Assembly: GCA_024138025.1 (NCBI GenBank)
Contig: JAMXBD010001579.1
Coordinates: forward strand, 275,062 to 339,061
Source: Combretum micranthum
Taxonomy: Eukaryota; Streptophyta; Magnoliopsida; Myrtales; Combretaceae
Reading direction: 5' to 3'
Length of the DNA stretch: 64,000 nucleotides
This document shows positions 11,081-23,271 of this stretch, piece by piece. The notes under the pieces were generated by a model. That model did no database searches and was not told the origin of the DNA. It saw only the letters and a program-made list of their open reading frames with translations. Made by a program: the position numbers and the translations under genes. Within the stretch, counting starts at the first letter, position 1, and the number at the start of each line of letters is the position of its first letter.

Positions 11081-12772
11081 CAAAGATCTACAAGATTTCA
11101 ACATTGGCATGCTCACAAGACTCGCATGAAGACTACTTACCAACCTAAATGCTTTGTGGGTGTGAGTCCTGAAAGGTATTTACTTCCCTCATACTTCTTT
11201 TTTGCAGGCTCATAGAGGATCTAGAGACTCTTGGGGATGGACAAGCATATTACAAGGGAAGGAAGTACTTCTTAAAGGAGTCCTATGGCAGGGAAGCAAC
11301 AGACTAAGCATAGATGCATTAAAGGAACAATGGGTCCCAAGTATAAACGACCACCTTCCAACTCCCAAGAACTTAGAAGACAACCGGCATCCTAGAGAAT
11401 CTGATTTGATTCACCACCAATCAGGCACTTAGAACATTCATGAGTTGAAAAAGTGGTTTGACACAAGAATAATGAACGAGATCCTAAAGATACCATTACC
11501 AGTGAATGCAATAGAAGACAAGCTTATATGGCCTCACGAGAAGAATGGTAAGTGTAGCGTTCACTCAGCTTAAAATTTTGTGAGATGTGCAACTAGATGT
11601 ACAAATACTCATGCCTTTATCTCTCACCATACAGAGAAAGAAATGTGGAAATAGGTTTGGCATTGCCGCAGCATCCCAAAAGTGAAAATTTTTATTTAGC
11701 GTGTACTAAGCAATGCTATACCCTCTATGTTGAATCTTTCAAAGAAAAGAATTACCCCTTCTTCTTGTTGCTCATTTTACTTAGCAAGGGAATCTGTGGA
11801 ACATCTCTTATTATGTTGCCTTTGGACTAAACTAGTTTGGTTTACTATACTAGGTGTTAGAGGCAGGGAGGAGCAAGTAACAACCTTAGATGAGTGGATT
11901 AAGTCTTGTCTCTATGGAGCCCATTCAAACAAAGAGAAAATTCTGGTTTTTGCTAAACTTTGTACTGTTATGTGTTATATCTGGAAGGGGCGTTGTACTG
12001 CAGTTTTTAAGAAGAAACTTGCAGATTATGATGCGGTCATATCAGCAGCCAAACATGCTCTGAGGGAGTTAGAGTTCACCTGTAATAAGAACATGATAGA
12101 TGAACATAATCCTCTCCACCATATGGGTGAAAGTACAGCGTCTCATGGAGCCACTAACACCACTTAGGTCGAACACACTGGAAGACAGTAGCAAGTCATC
12201 TCCGGCAAAAACAATTCATTTGCACGACTCGATGGGCTCCCCGATCCTGGTAAGTCACATCCACTCCTTACGGACTATCTCTCCATCAGGATTCTATGGA
12301 TTGTAGAAGGAGCACTGAAACATCTGAAGAAAACACCATGTACAACTCCCATGAAGTCCCTGCCACTCACGCTTCCTATCAGCAAACAACGGAGAGGAGT
12401 AGCCTATGTTGGACGCCTCCCACATGCGGAGCAATTAAATTGAGCTGCGATGCCTCCTTCGAAGCTGAGTCAGGCACGGCATCAGCGGCTTTCGTTGCTA
12501 GAGATAGTGGTGGAACCTCACGCGGCGATGTTGTCACATCCTTCAAGTCGATCTCTGTTGAATGTGTAGAAGCCTGTGGATTGGGTTGCCCACAACCATA
12601 TGAAGAAGATGTGTCCTAGGAACTGGGAGCAAACCCCATCATCTTCTTTACAAGCTATTCTACTGAATGATCTAAGTAACGATCCAAGTTGTAATTTGTC
12701 AAGTGATGGTTTCCATGTATTGAACAGCTTTATGTGTTAACGAAATTATCCTTTCAAGGGAAAAAAAAAAAA
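11081..12772 (+). mobile_element. Non-LTR retrotransposon (LINE/L1-type) 3' fragment with poly(A)
   Basis: The reading from about 11125 (RLLTNLNALW, then SRDSWGWTSILQGKEVLLKG at 11211 onward) matches the C-terminal end of plant LINE reverse transcriptases. A zf-RVT-like segment follows at about 11765-11850 (SVEHLLLCCLWTKLVWF). A degenerate RNase H-like domain lies at about 12405-12560 (WTPPTCGAIKLSCDASF). A 12-base poly(A) run at 12761-12772 marks the 3' end and the plus orientation. The reading frames are broken throughout. The 5' part, including the endonuclease, is absent, as is usual for 5'-truncated LINE copies. The tandem duplication begins 15 bases after the poly(A). Confidence 0.8.
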
Positions 12773-14068
12773 GACTAGGTAAGCACCACTGCAACAAAAT
12801 TAGAAATTAAATATGGTTGTTTATATTAATTATAAGTTGTTAAAAATTTCAATAATGGTGTGATCCAGCATTATAAAATGGTTATAATAATAACATATCT
12901 CAGCGCAGCAGCTCAGATGAAGTATATATCCTACTTTTCTATACGTTGCAAATTTTTTTGAAAAATTACATTGAGAAAAAGTTTAGTTGATATGTGCTAA
13001 CATTAGTTAACATGTTATAAAGAAATATATATTTTTCTAATATTGATAATAAATATAAATAACTTATAAATAAATGTATAAATTTCTTCTTTTTGCACTT
13101 AACAAATGATGATCTTTTATAGTGCTGTCATGAGACTATACCGTCAGTATTATAAAATTAAATTGATTATAAAAAAAATTAAGAGGTTTTATCACAATTA
13201 AAAAAGATCGAACTATTTATGAAAGAAAGTACGGGAAGAGGCGGGGAACAAATGTTATACCAGAAATAGGGTGGGGTGGGTTTTGCGTAAAGGCGACGTC
13301 TGAGACGGCACCTTCATTGTTTTTGTAACCCCTCCATTTCCCCAGCCGAGAGTAAATGCTCTCAAACACCCATACCAAAAAGTAGAGAAGAAGAGGCGAG
13401 GAGGAGCTGCTCCAGCGATCCGTGTTCGTCTCCGTCTCCGATGAAGATTTTCCACTGTCTGAACTCGGGTAAGGTGTTTTGTTTGGTTTTTTTGGTATGT
13501 ATATTCCATTATAATGCAATTTTGGAGGAAAAATGATTAGAAATTGAGGAAATTTGTGATTTTGAGCGAATCAATGTGTTGTAGCTGTTGATTTTGAGTT
13601 GTGAAGTGTTGTAGAAGTAGTGTGTGGAGTGTTGGTGAGTGTTAGGATATTGCATTTGTCGATCTATGACATTGAGATTGAGATTGTTTCCATGTGCACA
13701 AGGTGTTCGGTGAAATGCCTTAATGGTTCAAAGTTGTGGATTTTTATATTTAATGTAATATGAGGCATTGAAAGTGTGATTTTGTCCAATTTAATATGTT
13801 GTAGATGTTGGTTTTGAGTTGTAAGGTGTTGTAGGAATATAGAATGGAGTACATGTTGATGAATGAAGTATGTAATAAAATGATATTAATGATTAAAAGG
13901 TATTTGGTGAATGCCACAATAGGTTAAAAACCATGTGTTTGTGATAGGGATGTTTAATGGAATTTGAGTGAACGATGTTTTACATGTTGAAGAAGTTGAA
14001 GATGTTGTCATAATTGAAATTGTAAGAAAAGAGATGTAACATTTTAATTTGTTGTCGATAGGTTTAGA

Positions 14069-14773
14069 ATGGCTAGCTATGTAAGGTTCATTGTTTATGC
14101 ACATGGAAACATAGTAGATGGATGTTATGGGCCACAATATGACAAGCTTTCCATTGGGAAAGTGAAGGTTAGGATGGATGTTGGTTTTGAAAAGTTCAAG
14201 GAAATTATTTGTGAGAAGATTGGTGTGGATCATAGTAACAGCGAAGTGGAGATAATACATGGGCATGCACATTATATGAGTGATGGGGTTGTTTACATGT
14301 TGTTGCCAATTGTGGATGATGACAGTCTTGAAGATCTGATTTCACTTGTTGCTGAGTTGGGTGCTAGGTTAATTCAAGAAATATTTGTGAAAGTCAGTGA
14401 TCGGGCAATCACACCTCCAAATAGTGCTGGTGGTGGAGATTTCATGAACGAACAACATGCTACCATGTTAGGCGTGCAGCAATTTCAGCCTGGTTCATGT
14501 TCAAATGTTCCTTTCCAGAATGAAGCTGTTGTGCCAGTTTCACCTATGTATTGTGAACAATATGATCCAATGCCAATGGATGAGACAATCTCAGAGTTTA
14601 AGAATAGAGTTGCAGAGAAAGTGGCACCGGTGTTTGCCATCGGGTTAGAAGATGAATTTTTCAATGGTTACTATCATGTGGATGAAAATGGTGATACAAT
14701 AGAAGATGAGGTGGATGAAGAAAATGATAATGTTGTGGAAGAAGAAGTTCAAAGAGGCAATATTGGAAGTTAG
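14069..14773 (+). CDS. MULE MURA N-terminal domain (PB1-like) protein, first coding exon
   Basis: The 234-residue open frame starts MASYVRFIVYAHGNIVDGC. It contains a ubiquitin/PB1-like region (about residues 1-110) typical of the N-terminus of plant MULE transposases, followed by a strongly acidic tail (DENGDTIEDEVDEENDN). A leader exon at about 13380-13468 and an intron at 13469-14061 (CTCGG/GTAAGG to CGATAG) appear to precede the ATG, giving a spliced 5' UTR. The frame ends at a stop at 14771-14773, but the homologous protein should continue into 14774-16780, so this is probably the first part of a truncated transposase. The frame itself is uninterrupted. Confidence 0.7.
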   Translation: MASYVRFIVYAHGNIVDGCYGPQYDKLSIGKVKVRMDVGFEKFKEIICEKIGVDHSNSEVEIIHGHAHYMSDGVVYMLLPIVDDDSLEDLISLVAELGARLIQEIFVKVSDRAITPPNSAGGGDFMNEQHATMLGVQQFQPGSCSNVPFQNEAVVPVSPMYCEQYDPMPMDETISEFKNRVAEKVAPVFAIGLEDEFFNGYYHVDENGDTIEDEVDEENDNVVEEEVQRGNIGS

Positions 14774-16780
14774 ATGTCTCACCTAGCTCAAGGCCACGTG
14801 ATTTAATGTCAAGCCAAGCATCAGTAAGAGATACAATTCCTTATTTTAATCTAGGTGGAGGCGGTGATAGGCATGTGACATTTGAAGATGAAATGGATGC
14901 TATGTTTGCTAATATCTGTGACAGCCAAGAATTAGTGAAGGGAATGATGTTAAGACAAAGGATGAACTAATTGAAGCTGTAAAATCTTTTCACATAAGAA
15001 GACAATGCAACTTCCATGTTTAAGAATCGAAGAAAACTCTATGGATTGCTCATTGCACCAAAAGTGATCAAGGTTGTTCATGGCGGATACAGGCTTGTTT
15101 GAAAAAACTAAAAGGATTGTTTGTAATCACCAAGCTTGATGGTCGCCATTCTTGCACTATTCCTTTGCTCAGGCAGGACCATTCACAAATAGACTCGAAT
15201 ATCCTAGCTCGAGAATTTATCAGCTTTGTTTGAAAAAATCCAAACTGTAAGGCAAAGGAGCTTGAGTCTCATTGCTTGGTTTGTATACGGGTATATGGTT
15301 TTCTGTAGAAGAATTTAGCAAGGTAAGAAAAAAGCAATTGCAATGGTTTATGGTGATTGGGTGAAATCTTACAATGAACTCCCAAAGCTATTATACGTAA
15401 TCAAGTCAACTAATCCAGGGTTCGATAGTGGAATGGGGCTAGACAAGATCATCACAACCAGAAGAAGCATATTTCAAGTGGGTATTCTGGAGCTTTAGCC
15501 CATGTGTGGAGGCCTTCAAGCATTGTAGGCCAGTTATTTGTGTAGATGGTACATTTCTATATGGCAAATACAAGCACGTGTTGCTCGTGGCATGAGGTGT
15601 AGATGGAGACAATCACATATTACCCTTAGCATTTTGTCTGGTCCCATCTGAGTCTAAAGATTCATGGTCATGGTTTTTGAGGAAATTGGAAGCGATGGGT
15701 CATAGGACATAGGAAAGAGGAGACTATATGTCTTATTTAGATAGAAGGAGCGGTATTATTGGGGCAGTTGATGACGCGGCAAATGGGTGGCAACCTCCCT
15801 TTGCAGTGCATTGATTTTGTATCCGACATATTGCTAGCAATTTCAACAAAGTTTATAAGAATCAGAGGTGCAAAAACTTGGTAACTTACGCTGCATTTCA
15901 AGCACAACCCCGTAAATTCGAAAAATCTATGGAGCTTGTCAAAAACATTGACGAAGCAGCGGTTGAATGGTTCAACCAACTAATTCGAATGACAATCTGC
16001 TCTTATGCAAAGAGGCATGGATGCTAACATTTGATGGATGTTATCGTTTTGGGTACATGACAACTAATATGGCAAAGACATATAACTCATGATCAAGGGA
16101 TCAAGGGGCTGACCTATAGCAGGTTTGGTTTAAAAAACCTTCTATAACTGCATGATGTACTAGGAAGAGAGGCTTGATGCTGCGGAAAGCCATACTGGGC
16201 GGTAAGGTTTTCACACCATATGCAAAGAAGAAAATGGATTTATAGGTAGCGAGGGCGAGTTCGCATCAAGTCACTAGTTTAAACAAAAGTATTGGATTAT
16301 TTGAGGTTCGCGCGGGCACTCAACGTGAGAAAAGTCGTTTGAAACGTGGCGGTAGAACTTACAAAGTGGACCTTTCCACACAAACTTGCTCATGTAACAA
16401 GTGGCAAATATACCAACTGCCATGCTCACATGCTATGACAGCAGTAGGTTTCTTAAATGTGGATTGGACGTCATTTGTCGGGCCATGATATATATGGACC
16501 AATGAACTTCAATGCTATCAATCCCATTTCTTCCCACTTGGTGATGATCTTGATTGACCTTCCCTAGATAACTTCCCCAGCTTCATCCTCGATCCTGCGA
16601 CCACACGACCAAAAGAAAAACCAAGGACGAAACGATATAGGATGGAAATGGATTGGAGAGAACGGCCCAATAGAGTTACATGTAGGTTGTGTAGACAAGA
16701 GGGTCATAATAGGAGGAGTTGCCTGGACAGGGCGAAGCAGAATGTGCCCAGGTTTAGCATATTAGCAGTTAAAAGTGGTT
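14774..16780 (+). pseudogene. MULE transposase (DDE core, SWIM zinc finger, zinc knuckle), decayed
   Basis: Six-frame reading recovers the MULE transposase in pieces. The DNA-binding N-terminal region is at about 14980-15240. The catalytic core opens with CRPVICVDGTFLYGKYK at about 15527, with its Asp at 15545. The ILPLAFCLVPSESKDSWSW block is near 15620-15675. The region containing the second acidic residue is DRRSGIIGAVDDAANGW (about 15740-15790), with CIRHIASNF at about 15815. The SWIM CxC...CxH finger is at about 16366-16440 (TCSCNKW, LPCSHA). A CX2CX4HX4C knuckle lies at 16681-16722. Several stops and frameshifts interrupt it, so it is inactive. Confidence 0.85.
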
Positions 16781-16849
16781 AAGCGATATCATGCTATCCT
16801 ACTATGCTTATTTCATATTTTTTCATGCTTTTTCATTTAGGATTCACAT

Positions 16850-19041
16850 TTACCTTCGTACATGCAAGGTATATGGAGCAGGCCCTATTGATCCATCGAT
16901 GCTTACGCATCAGGGCAGGCATCATTCATCAACAGTGTGGTTGGACAAGATATGACATATACTCTATGGTTTCCCGTTGGTGCACGTTGATAACATATCG
17001 AGTAGCACTTAACTTTGTCCTTTCAAGCCTCAGCCATTGCCGTTGTCATCAGACGAAGAGAACCGACATCTAGACATGACGTTGTAGGAAGACCCATTGA
17101 CGAGCGTCTTTTGCCTTACTTGGAGCAGGCTGAGTTCCTAGGCCTTGCACGTCTCCCATACATTCAGTTAGACTGACATCTTATAGAGAGATGGCGACCA
17201 GAGACTCATACATTCCACCTAGGGCGAGCTCACCATTACATTACAGGATGTGGAGGTGCAGCTAGGACTGCCAGTAGATGGCTTGCTTGTTGTCGGCACC
17301 ACATCCATAGCCACCGGATGGCAGGCGAAGTGCGTTAGGTTGTTGGGTGCTTATCCGCAGGGGGGGTACGTTTCGTGGAGACAGTCTCAACCTTACTTGG
17401 TTGCGGGAACATTTCGCACATTTGCTAGACCATGCACCAAAGGAGCAGGTCAGGAGGCATGCTCGTACATATATATTACAACTAATGGGTGGCTATATAT
17501 ATACAGATAAGTCCGGTTCATTGGTGCACACTATGTTCTTGCCATTATTAGCAGATTTTGCACAGGCTGGGCAGTATAGCTGGGGTAGTGTATGCCTTAG
17601 CTGGTTGTACCGTCAGTTGTGCCATGCTTCTTTAGAGAATGTTGTGCAGATTAGTGGAGCCGTTGTCCTACTCCATGTATGGGTATAGGATTGATTCCCT
17701 CTCATTGCTTTCCGTGCCCGTTTTAGATCATTTGTGATTGACCAAACCGTTGTCTTACTGCAGGTATAGGCTTAGGATCGATTCCTTGTTATTGCTCCTC
17801 GTGCCCGTTTTAGGCTACCTTCGGATGATGGATCGCCACTTCCTGTATGATGGCAGATAGTTCGGGATACTACCCAGCACCCATCTCATGTCATTTCAGC
17901 ATACAGACAAGCATTCAACATGATCAGAGCTGAACAGGTACATTATCTATCCATTTTTCCATTTAATTCCATAAATATTTAAAATTTTCTCAGTATTGAA
18001 TTTTCGTTGTGATACAGGTTGTTTGGATGCCATATACCGACCAGATCATCACTAGGCGACCTCTATATTGTCGACGTGGTGTAGATGTGTGGACGGCCCG
18101 CGTCCCCCTTATTTGCTTTTGTTATGTTGAGTGGTGTTTTCCTGATCGTGTCATTCGACAATTTGTGGGTTATCAGAGGGTTTCGACAAGAGTTAACACT
18201 GAGCTAGATCTGCATCAGATCGATCTTAGGGGGTGGATCGACACTAATTGGGTCATCCATCATGCTATCTACCATGAAATGTAGAATGAGAGGCGTAATC
18301 GCTTAGTAGATGTTGAGCTTTCCCTTGGTGTTGACCCAGACTACATACGTTGGTTCAGACGTATGACTAGGTGATATCTCAGCCACACTAGTGCTAGGGT
18401 CGGTGCATTGGTGAGTTCTATATCTTGTAATTTGCTTCTCCTATAGCGAAAAACACTTACAAATATAACCTCCAATGTTTGCACTTGCTTTGCAAGTGGA
18501 TCAGTTCATATGGATTCGGTTTTCTACTGACATTGCAAAAATTCACTCCATCGCAGATGACGTCAAATATAATCGATGAGCATGGGGTTGTTGACTATCT
18601 TTACCCCAAGCATCGACACACAATGCATGAGGGTGACGCTATAGATGACTAGACCGAGTACGAGCAGCAGCAGCAGTAGTACGACTCTATTCACCACGCT
18701 TCATCATCATCTACTAGCACATCTGCAATTCTGAGGGGACGACATAGCACTTCCTCGTTCCCATCCTACAATACTCCATTCATCGAAGTAGGCTCTCCGT
18801 CACATCATCCTCCTCCACCACCACATAAGAGGCATCCAGTACCTTCGAATCAAGACATGAGTGAGGGATTGACACAGTTGTCACAAGTTAGGAGACCCGC
18901 CCAAGCTACACCAGTCCCTCCACCAGATTTCAATATATCTCTGAAATAGGAGGATGATCCACAGGCAACACCGGCATAGCGTGGTCGGCATTCCATAGCC
19001 TCCAGGATTGCTAGAGGTCTACGTCGCAGCACTAGGAGATG
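16850..19041 (+). pseudogene. Plant mobile domain (PMD, MAIN-like) protein gene inside the MULE, broken
   Basis: The conserved PMD core is clear at about 17398-17690 (WLREHF, then HARTYILQLMGGYIYTDKSG, then YSWGSVCLSWLYRQLC). It continues at 18019-18370 (VWMPYTDQII, VPLICFCYVEWCFPDRVIRQ, LHQIDLRGW). The N-terminal part (about 16870-17330) is readable in several frames. Two introns fit well: 17938-18017 (AACAG/GTACAT to GATACAG) and 18411-18556 (CATTG/GTGAGT to ATCGCAG). A Ser/Pro-rich tail ends in basic RGLRRSTRR at 19041. PMD proteins occur as host genes of the MAIN/MAIL family and as passengers in plant MULEs and gypsy elements. Stops near 17180, 17690 and 18650 indicate decay. Confidence 0.8.
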
Positions 19042-19475
19042 ATAGGTTTGTACATTTCCTGTTTTTTTTATGTTTTTTGTCTAAACACAATTGTATTTTA
19101 CAATTCATTTTATGTAATCAACTTTTATTCTCATCTAGTTACTACATTGGTTCAAGGAGTTTATCTGTTTACTTAATGTTATTTATGAAACTTTGGGATG
19201 TTGGATTGGTTGGGTATGCTGCTACTAAGTAATGGATTAGTTTCAGGAGTTTCAATTGTTAGTAAATGTTTTTTCAGTAGGTTTTAGTTGTGAGGAGATT
19301 GGTTAGGTTTGCCTTTACTAAGTAGTGGAATGGTTTATGGAGTAACAAATGTGGTGGTAGTAGTCTAGTTTATTATTTTCTTTTGCTGAATTTTTGTTGT
19401 ATAGTTGGTTTATGGTTTCATTTTGTTGTATTTGGACATTATTTGCAAGTATGGGAGAGGGGGCAAGGGGCAACA

Positions 19476-19650
19476 CTGAAGGCGTCGTCCAAGACCGTGC
19501 CTTTGGTGGCAATACTGAAGGCGTCATCCGAACGACGCCTTTAGTAGTAATAATAAAGGCGCCGTCTCGGATGGCACCTTCACCACAAATAAAAATAAGA
19601 TGTTGTCTTATAGACTAATTTTGAAGGCACTCTCCCAAACAGCACTGGCC
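19476..19650 (+). repeat. Degenerate ~40-bp palindromic subterminal repeats of the MULE
   Basis: Three to four units spaced 39-41 bases apart share the core GAAGGCGTCGTCCGAGACGGCGCCTTT with variations, and each core is itself a near palindrome. A related copy lies near the left end at 13289-13315. Subterminal repeat arrays of this kind are common transposase-binding regions, but binding is inferred here. Confidence 0.6.
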
Positions 19651-19793
19651 TAGATCTGGAATAAGTTTTCAGACCGAACCTTTCCTGCACTTTTTTTTAA
19701 AAAAAATCCTAAAACGACCCAAAAGCCCAGGAAGATAAGTCCACTTGACGCATCTTTCAATAGTAGAAAAAAGAACGAGATTCCATTTCCACC

Positions 19794-19800
19794 TATAAAA
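19794..19800 (+). promoter_or_regulatory. TATA box of dioxygenase copy 1
   Basis: TATAAAA lies 83 bases before the ATG at 19883. The surrounding bases (CCTATAAAACCAAC, ATCATTTGTCTTAAGA) are conserved in unit 2 at 37024-37030. The MULE ends only about 66 bases upstream of this box, so the upstream promoter differs completely between the two copies. Confidence 0.65.
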
Positions 19801-19882
19801 CCAACATCATTTGTCTTAAGACATTGAATTTGGAGATTTAGAAGATAAAGAGTGCACATATTGCCAGGAATAGTAATTTAAT

Positions 19883-22153
19883 ATGCAGGAAGAAGGAGAA
19901 ACACTTGGATATGGATCTTCTTTGCCAGTCCCAAGCGTTCAAGAGATTGTGAGGGATGATCCTAATTTCATTCCTGAACGATACATTACGGAACTGAAAA
20001 ACAGGCCTCTGGAGACTCTAGTTAGCCATTCATCTGACATCCCAGTTATCAAGATGTCCCTGCTTGCTGGCGGAGATAAACTTGAGCAACAAAAGCTGAA
20101 CTCTGCTTGCAAAGATTGGGGATTCTTTCAGGTAAAATTTTAAGGTCAAGGTAGCAACATGTTCTACTTATTGGTTACCTCGTTATCAGTCACAGCGACA
20201 GTCTAAATTTCTAGAACAGTGTACCTGAACCTCGGAAATGGTCACAACTGCAAAATTTCTTTCTTATGATTTTGGTTTTTTCTGCTTGCTAGTGCACTTG
20301 TCTATATTTTTCCACCAATACATCACTTAATATGGGTTTTTCCTTCACTAATTTAAGTAGTAGATATGAATCAAATTGGTTGACTTTTCGTATAAGAATT
20401 AGTTACGATTGGATATTTAGCATACAAGAGAAAATTAAATATAAGGTGTTAACATCATCTAAGCAGTATATATTTTCAAGATTTCAGGCAATGCTTAGTT
20501 CTGATAAATTTCAGGAGGCGTCATTGTGATTTAACTTTTGAAATTCCAACGACGAAATCTGATCTTCCTGGTTCTCTCCTTTTTTTTTTTTTTTTTTTTG
20601 TGTCCCAGATTATAGATCACGGGATAGAAGACACTGTGTTGGATAAGATGAAGGCTGCAATGGCATCATTTTTCGATCTTCCGCTAGAAGAGAAGAAGAA
20701 ATATGCAATGCCAGCAAACGATCTTCAAGGTTATGGACAAGCATATGTTGTTTCTGAAGAACAAAAGCTTGATTGGGGAGATTTAATATACTTAAACACA
20801 CATCCGGAGAAGTACAGAAGGTTCAAGTACTGGCCACTCTCATTACCTGGATTCAAGTAACTCCACAGACCCTCTCATATTTCATAATCTATGTTTATAA
20901 TGCTTTCTTTGAAGTCCTGAAGAAACTTTCCAGCCAAAATACACAAATGAGTCAACCTTACGCAATGAAACTCCTGAATTTTTCTTGTTCAATTGAACAT
21001 CTTCACTTGATATTTGCTGAAATGAAAACCTAAAATTTCAAGTGTTATGTTAACATTTTACTCACAAACTCGCTATTAAGCATCAATTTCACAAAAGGAA
21101 TATTAGACATTATTAGCATGCACTCCAAAAATCCAAGGCTTTAACCAAAAAATATTTGAAAAGCATACGGACTTCTGCAATGAGCAAAATCCTGGGGCTT
21201 ATTTGTATATTTTTCTGACATTTTAATCAGTCTAATAAGTTGTGACATGCTTGTGTTATGCTAACTGCTAATTTAATGTATAATCTTGAAGAGAGGCAGT
21301 GGAAAATTATTCAAAAGAACTGCAGAAGATTACAGAGGAGCTCTTTGCTAATTTATCCATATTGTTGGGACTGGACAAAGATGGTCTAAGAAAGGAACAT
21401 GGAGAGATGAAATTAGGAATGCGAATGAACTACTACCCACCATGTTCGAGGCCTGATCTTGTTCTCGGTGTAAGTCCACATTCTGATGGAGGTTCCATAA
21501 CTCTTCTCCTACAAGATGATGATATTACAGGTCTCCAGATAAAGCACGAAGGACAATGGGTGCCTGTAAAACCAATTCGCAATGCAATAGTTGTAAACGT
21601 TGGTGATGTTCTAGAGGTATCAGATATCTAAACATGTTTTAGCCCAATTAAGATACTTAAACCCTATCAATTTTGACAGGTCTCAAGTGTCCATTCCTAA
21701 ATATGTGTTTGCAAGTTGCTTCACATAGTGTAAGGGTTATATGGTGCTGACCTTCCGTTTACTTTTTGACAAATAAGATACTACGATCTATGTACAGACC
21801 AGATATATCTTTTTGTGCCCCACTATATTATGAAAGTAAATGAAAGAAGTATGTATAGATGGATGGCCTAGTTTGCTCGTTTGTCACAAGCAATTCATGA
21901 TTTTCAGGTCTGGAGTAATGGATTGTACAGAAGCATTGAGCACAGAGCTGTAACAAACAAGAAGAAAGCAAGAATGTCAGTGGCAGCATTTGTTGCTCCA
22001 GAAGATGAAATAATAATTGGTCCCCTTCCACCAACATTTGATGATATTGACTGCCCTCGAGTGTACAGGACCATCAAGTTTATTGATTATATCCGGCATG
22101 TTTTGGGAAGAAAAATGGAAGGAAAGGCACACACTGATTATGTAAAGCTGTAA
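19883..22153 (+). CDS. 2-oxoglutarate/Fe(II)-dependent dioxygenase, DOXC class, SRG1-like; intact copy
   Basis: Four exons with GT-AG introns join in frame: 19883-20131, 20609-20856, 21292-21616 and 21908-22153. The total is 1068 bases and 355 residues, the usual length. Exons 1-2 hold the DIOX_N domain (VPSVQEIVRDD, CKDWGFFQ, then IIDHGIEDTVLDKM, EEKKKYAMP, GYGQAYVVSEEQKLDW). Exon 3 holds MNYYPPCSRPDLVLGVSPHS with the HxD iron ligands. Exon 4 has the distal His in RSIEHRAV and the 2-oxoglutarate-binding RxS (R-M-S). All catalytic residues are present. The protein should be a soluble cytosolic oxygenase of specialised metabolism. The DOXC clade includes SRG1, the CjNCS1-type protein and alkaloid O-demethylases, and the substrate cannot be deduced. 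A poly(T) run of about 20 precedes the exon 2 acceptor. Confidence 0.9.
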
Positions 22154-23271
22154 GGTACGCAAATGAATAATTGTTTTTTGATGCTTTCATCTGACTTTGG
22201 AGTGTCTTGCCAGCTAGTTGATGACATTTTACAAAATGAGTAACATAAACAAGCATATTATCTGAAGCTCCATCGCTTTCTTTTTTTCTTTTCTTTCAAT
22301 TTGTTTTTCATCTCATCTCTACTTGATCTATGATTGTTTCAAATAGGATATTTATAAGAATATCTGATCTGCATCTAATCTGTTTAAATCTCAAATCCAG
22401 TGTGAATTTTGACCATGTGGCCCTGCTGTAATCTTCATTGTTCATATCAGTATGTTACAAATCGTTTATCTGCCAAACTGACTTGATATTGGCAAAGTAA
22501 CTAAAAAAGCAACTCTCATGTGCTCAAAGTTTGTTAGAAAGAGGGAAATGGCGCACAAATATGAACTCATAGGTTGATATTTGAAGATATAACACTGCAC
22601 GCAACATTTGAAAACTCTGAAACAATCTTATAAAGCAACAACTAACCCTCTGTTAATCTAAAAATGACTTTTGAATTGTGGTGATGGGTGGCGAGGGTCA
22701 ACCAATCATTATTTGACAGGCCATGAGAGAAGCCATAATCCATCCAGAACTGATGGGAAATAGAATCTACGTTGAATCATGATAAAAAAAGGAGATGTCA
22801 TCAAAATAATTTCTTGAAGAACTCCTCTCATCCATGAAAAATCCATAGATTCTTAGAGGTATGATGATTTGGTAGGTCAAACAAAGAGTAAGCATTGAAG
22901 TACTCATATATGGAATCTTTAGAGTACATCATGGTGCAAGAAGAGACGAGATCAATGCCTGTAGTAGTATATTGAGCTCCTGAATGCAGAAATACATGAA
23001 GAAGTAGTACCAGAAGAGAGGTTCGCAAAAAACCATCCACTGTCCTAAATGACAGAAAGAATAAGTAAAGGCTACATTAATACTTTTAGACCAACAAATA
23101 GTACTAGAATTCTGGAAGCTGCAAGTCCATTCAGCAAGCGCGTAAAAGAAGTGCGTACTCACACCTTGTTGCTTTGGACTCTCACATGGACAGCACAGTG
23201 TTACAGTCTTCACTTATATGCTGCACTGAAGCTCTATGGACTAGTGTAATCTGCAACTACCTAACTACCAT
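22154..23271. other. Dioxygenase 3' flank and spacer, no gene seen
   Basis: This stretch aligns throughout with 39373-40487 of unit 2. It contains the dioxygenase 3' UTR and spacer. A short minus-strand ORF (22828-23040, MDGFLRTSLLVLLLHVFLHSG) is recognisable in unit 2 (40071-40268). Its frame ends at a different place there and the changes look neutral, so I do not call it a gene. Confidence 0.5.

Larger units (their letters stand above)
13220..19727 (+). mobile_element. Mutator-like element (MULE) with transposase and PMD genes
   Basis: Homology between the duplicated units stops at about 13220 and resumes at about 19728, bracketing this 6.5 kb element. It encodes a MURA-type N-terminal domain, a decayed DDE transposase with SWIM zinc finger and zinc knuckle, and a plant mobile domain protein. 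The same palindrome-like motif (GGCGACGTCTGAGACGGC at 13291, GGCGCCGTCTCGGATGGC at 19558) occurs near both ends. I could not recognise extended terminal inverted repeats or a 9-11 bp target duplication. In unit 2 about 260 unrelated bases (36705-36958) occupy this position, so this is not a simple insertion into the sequence seen there. Confidence 0.8.
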
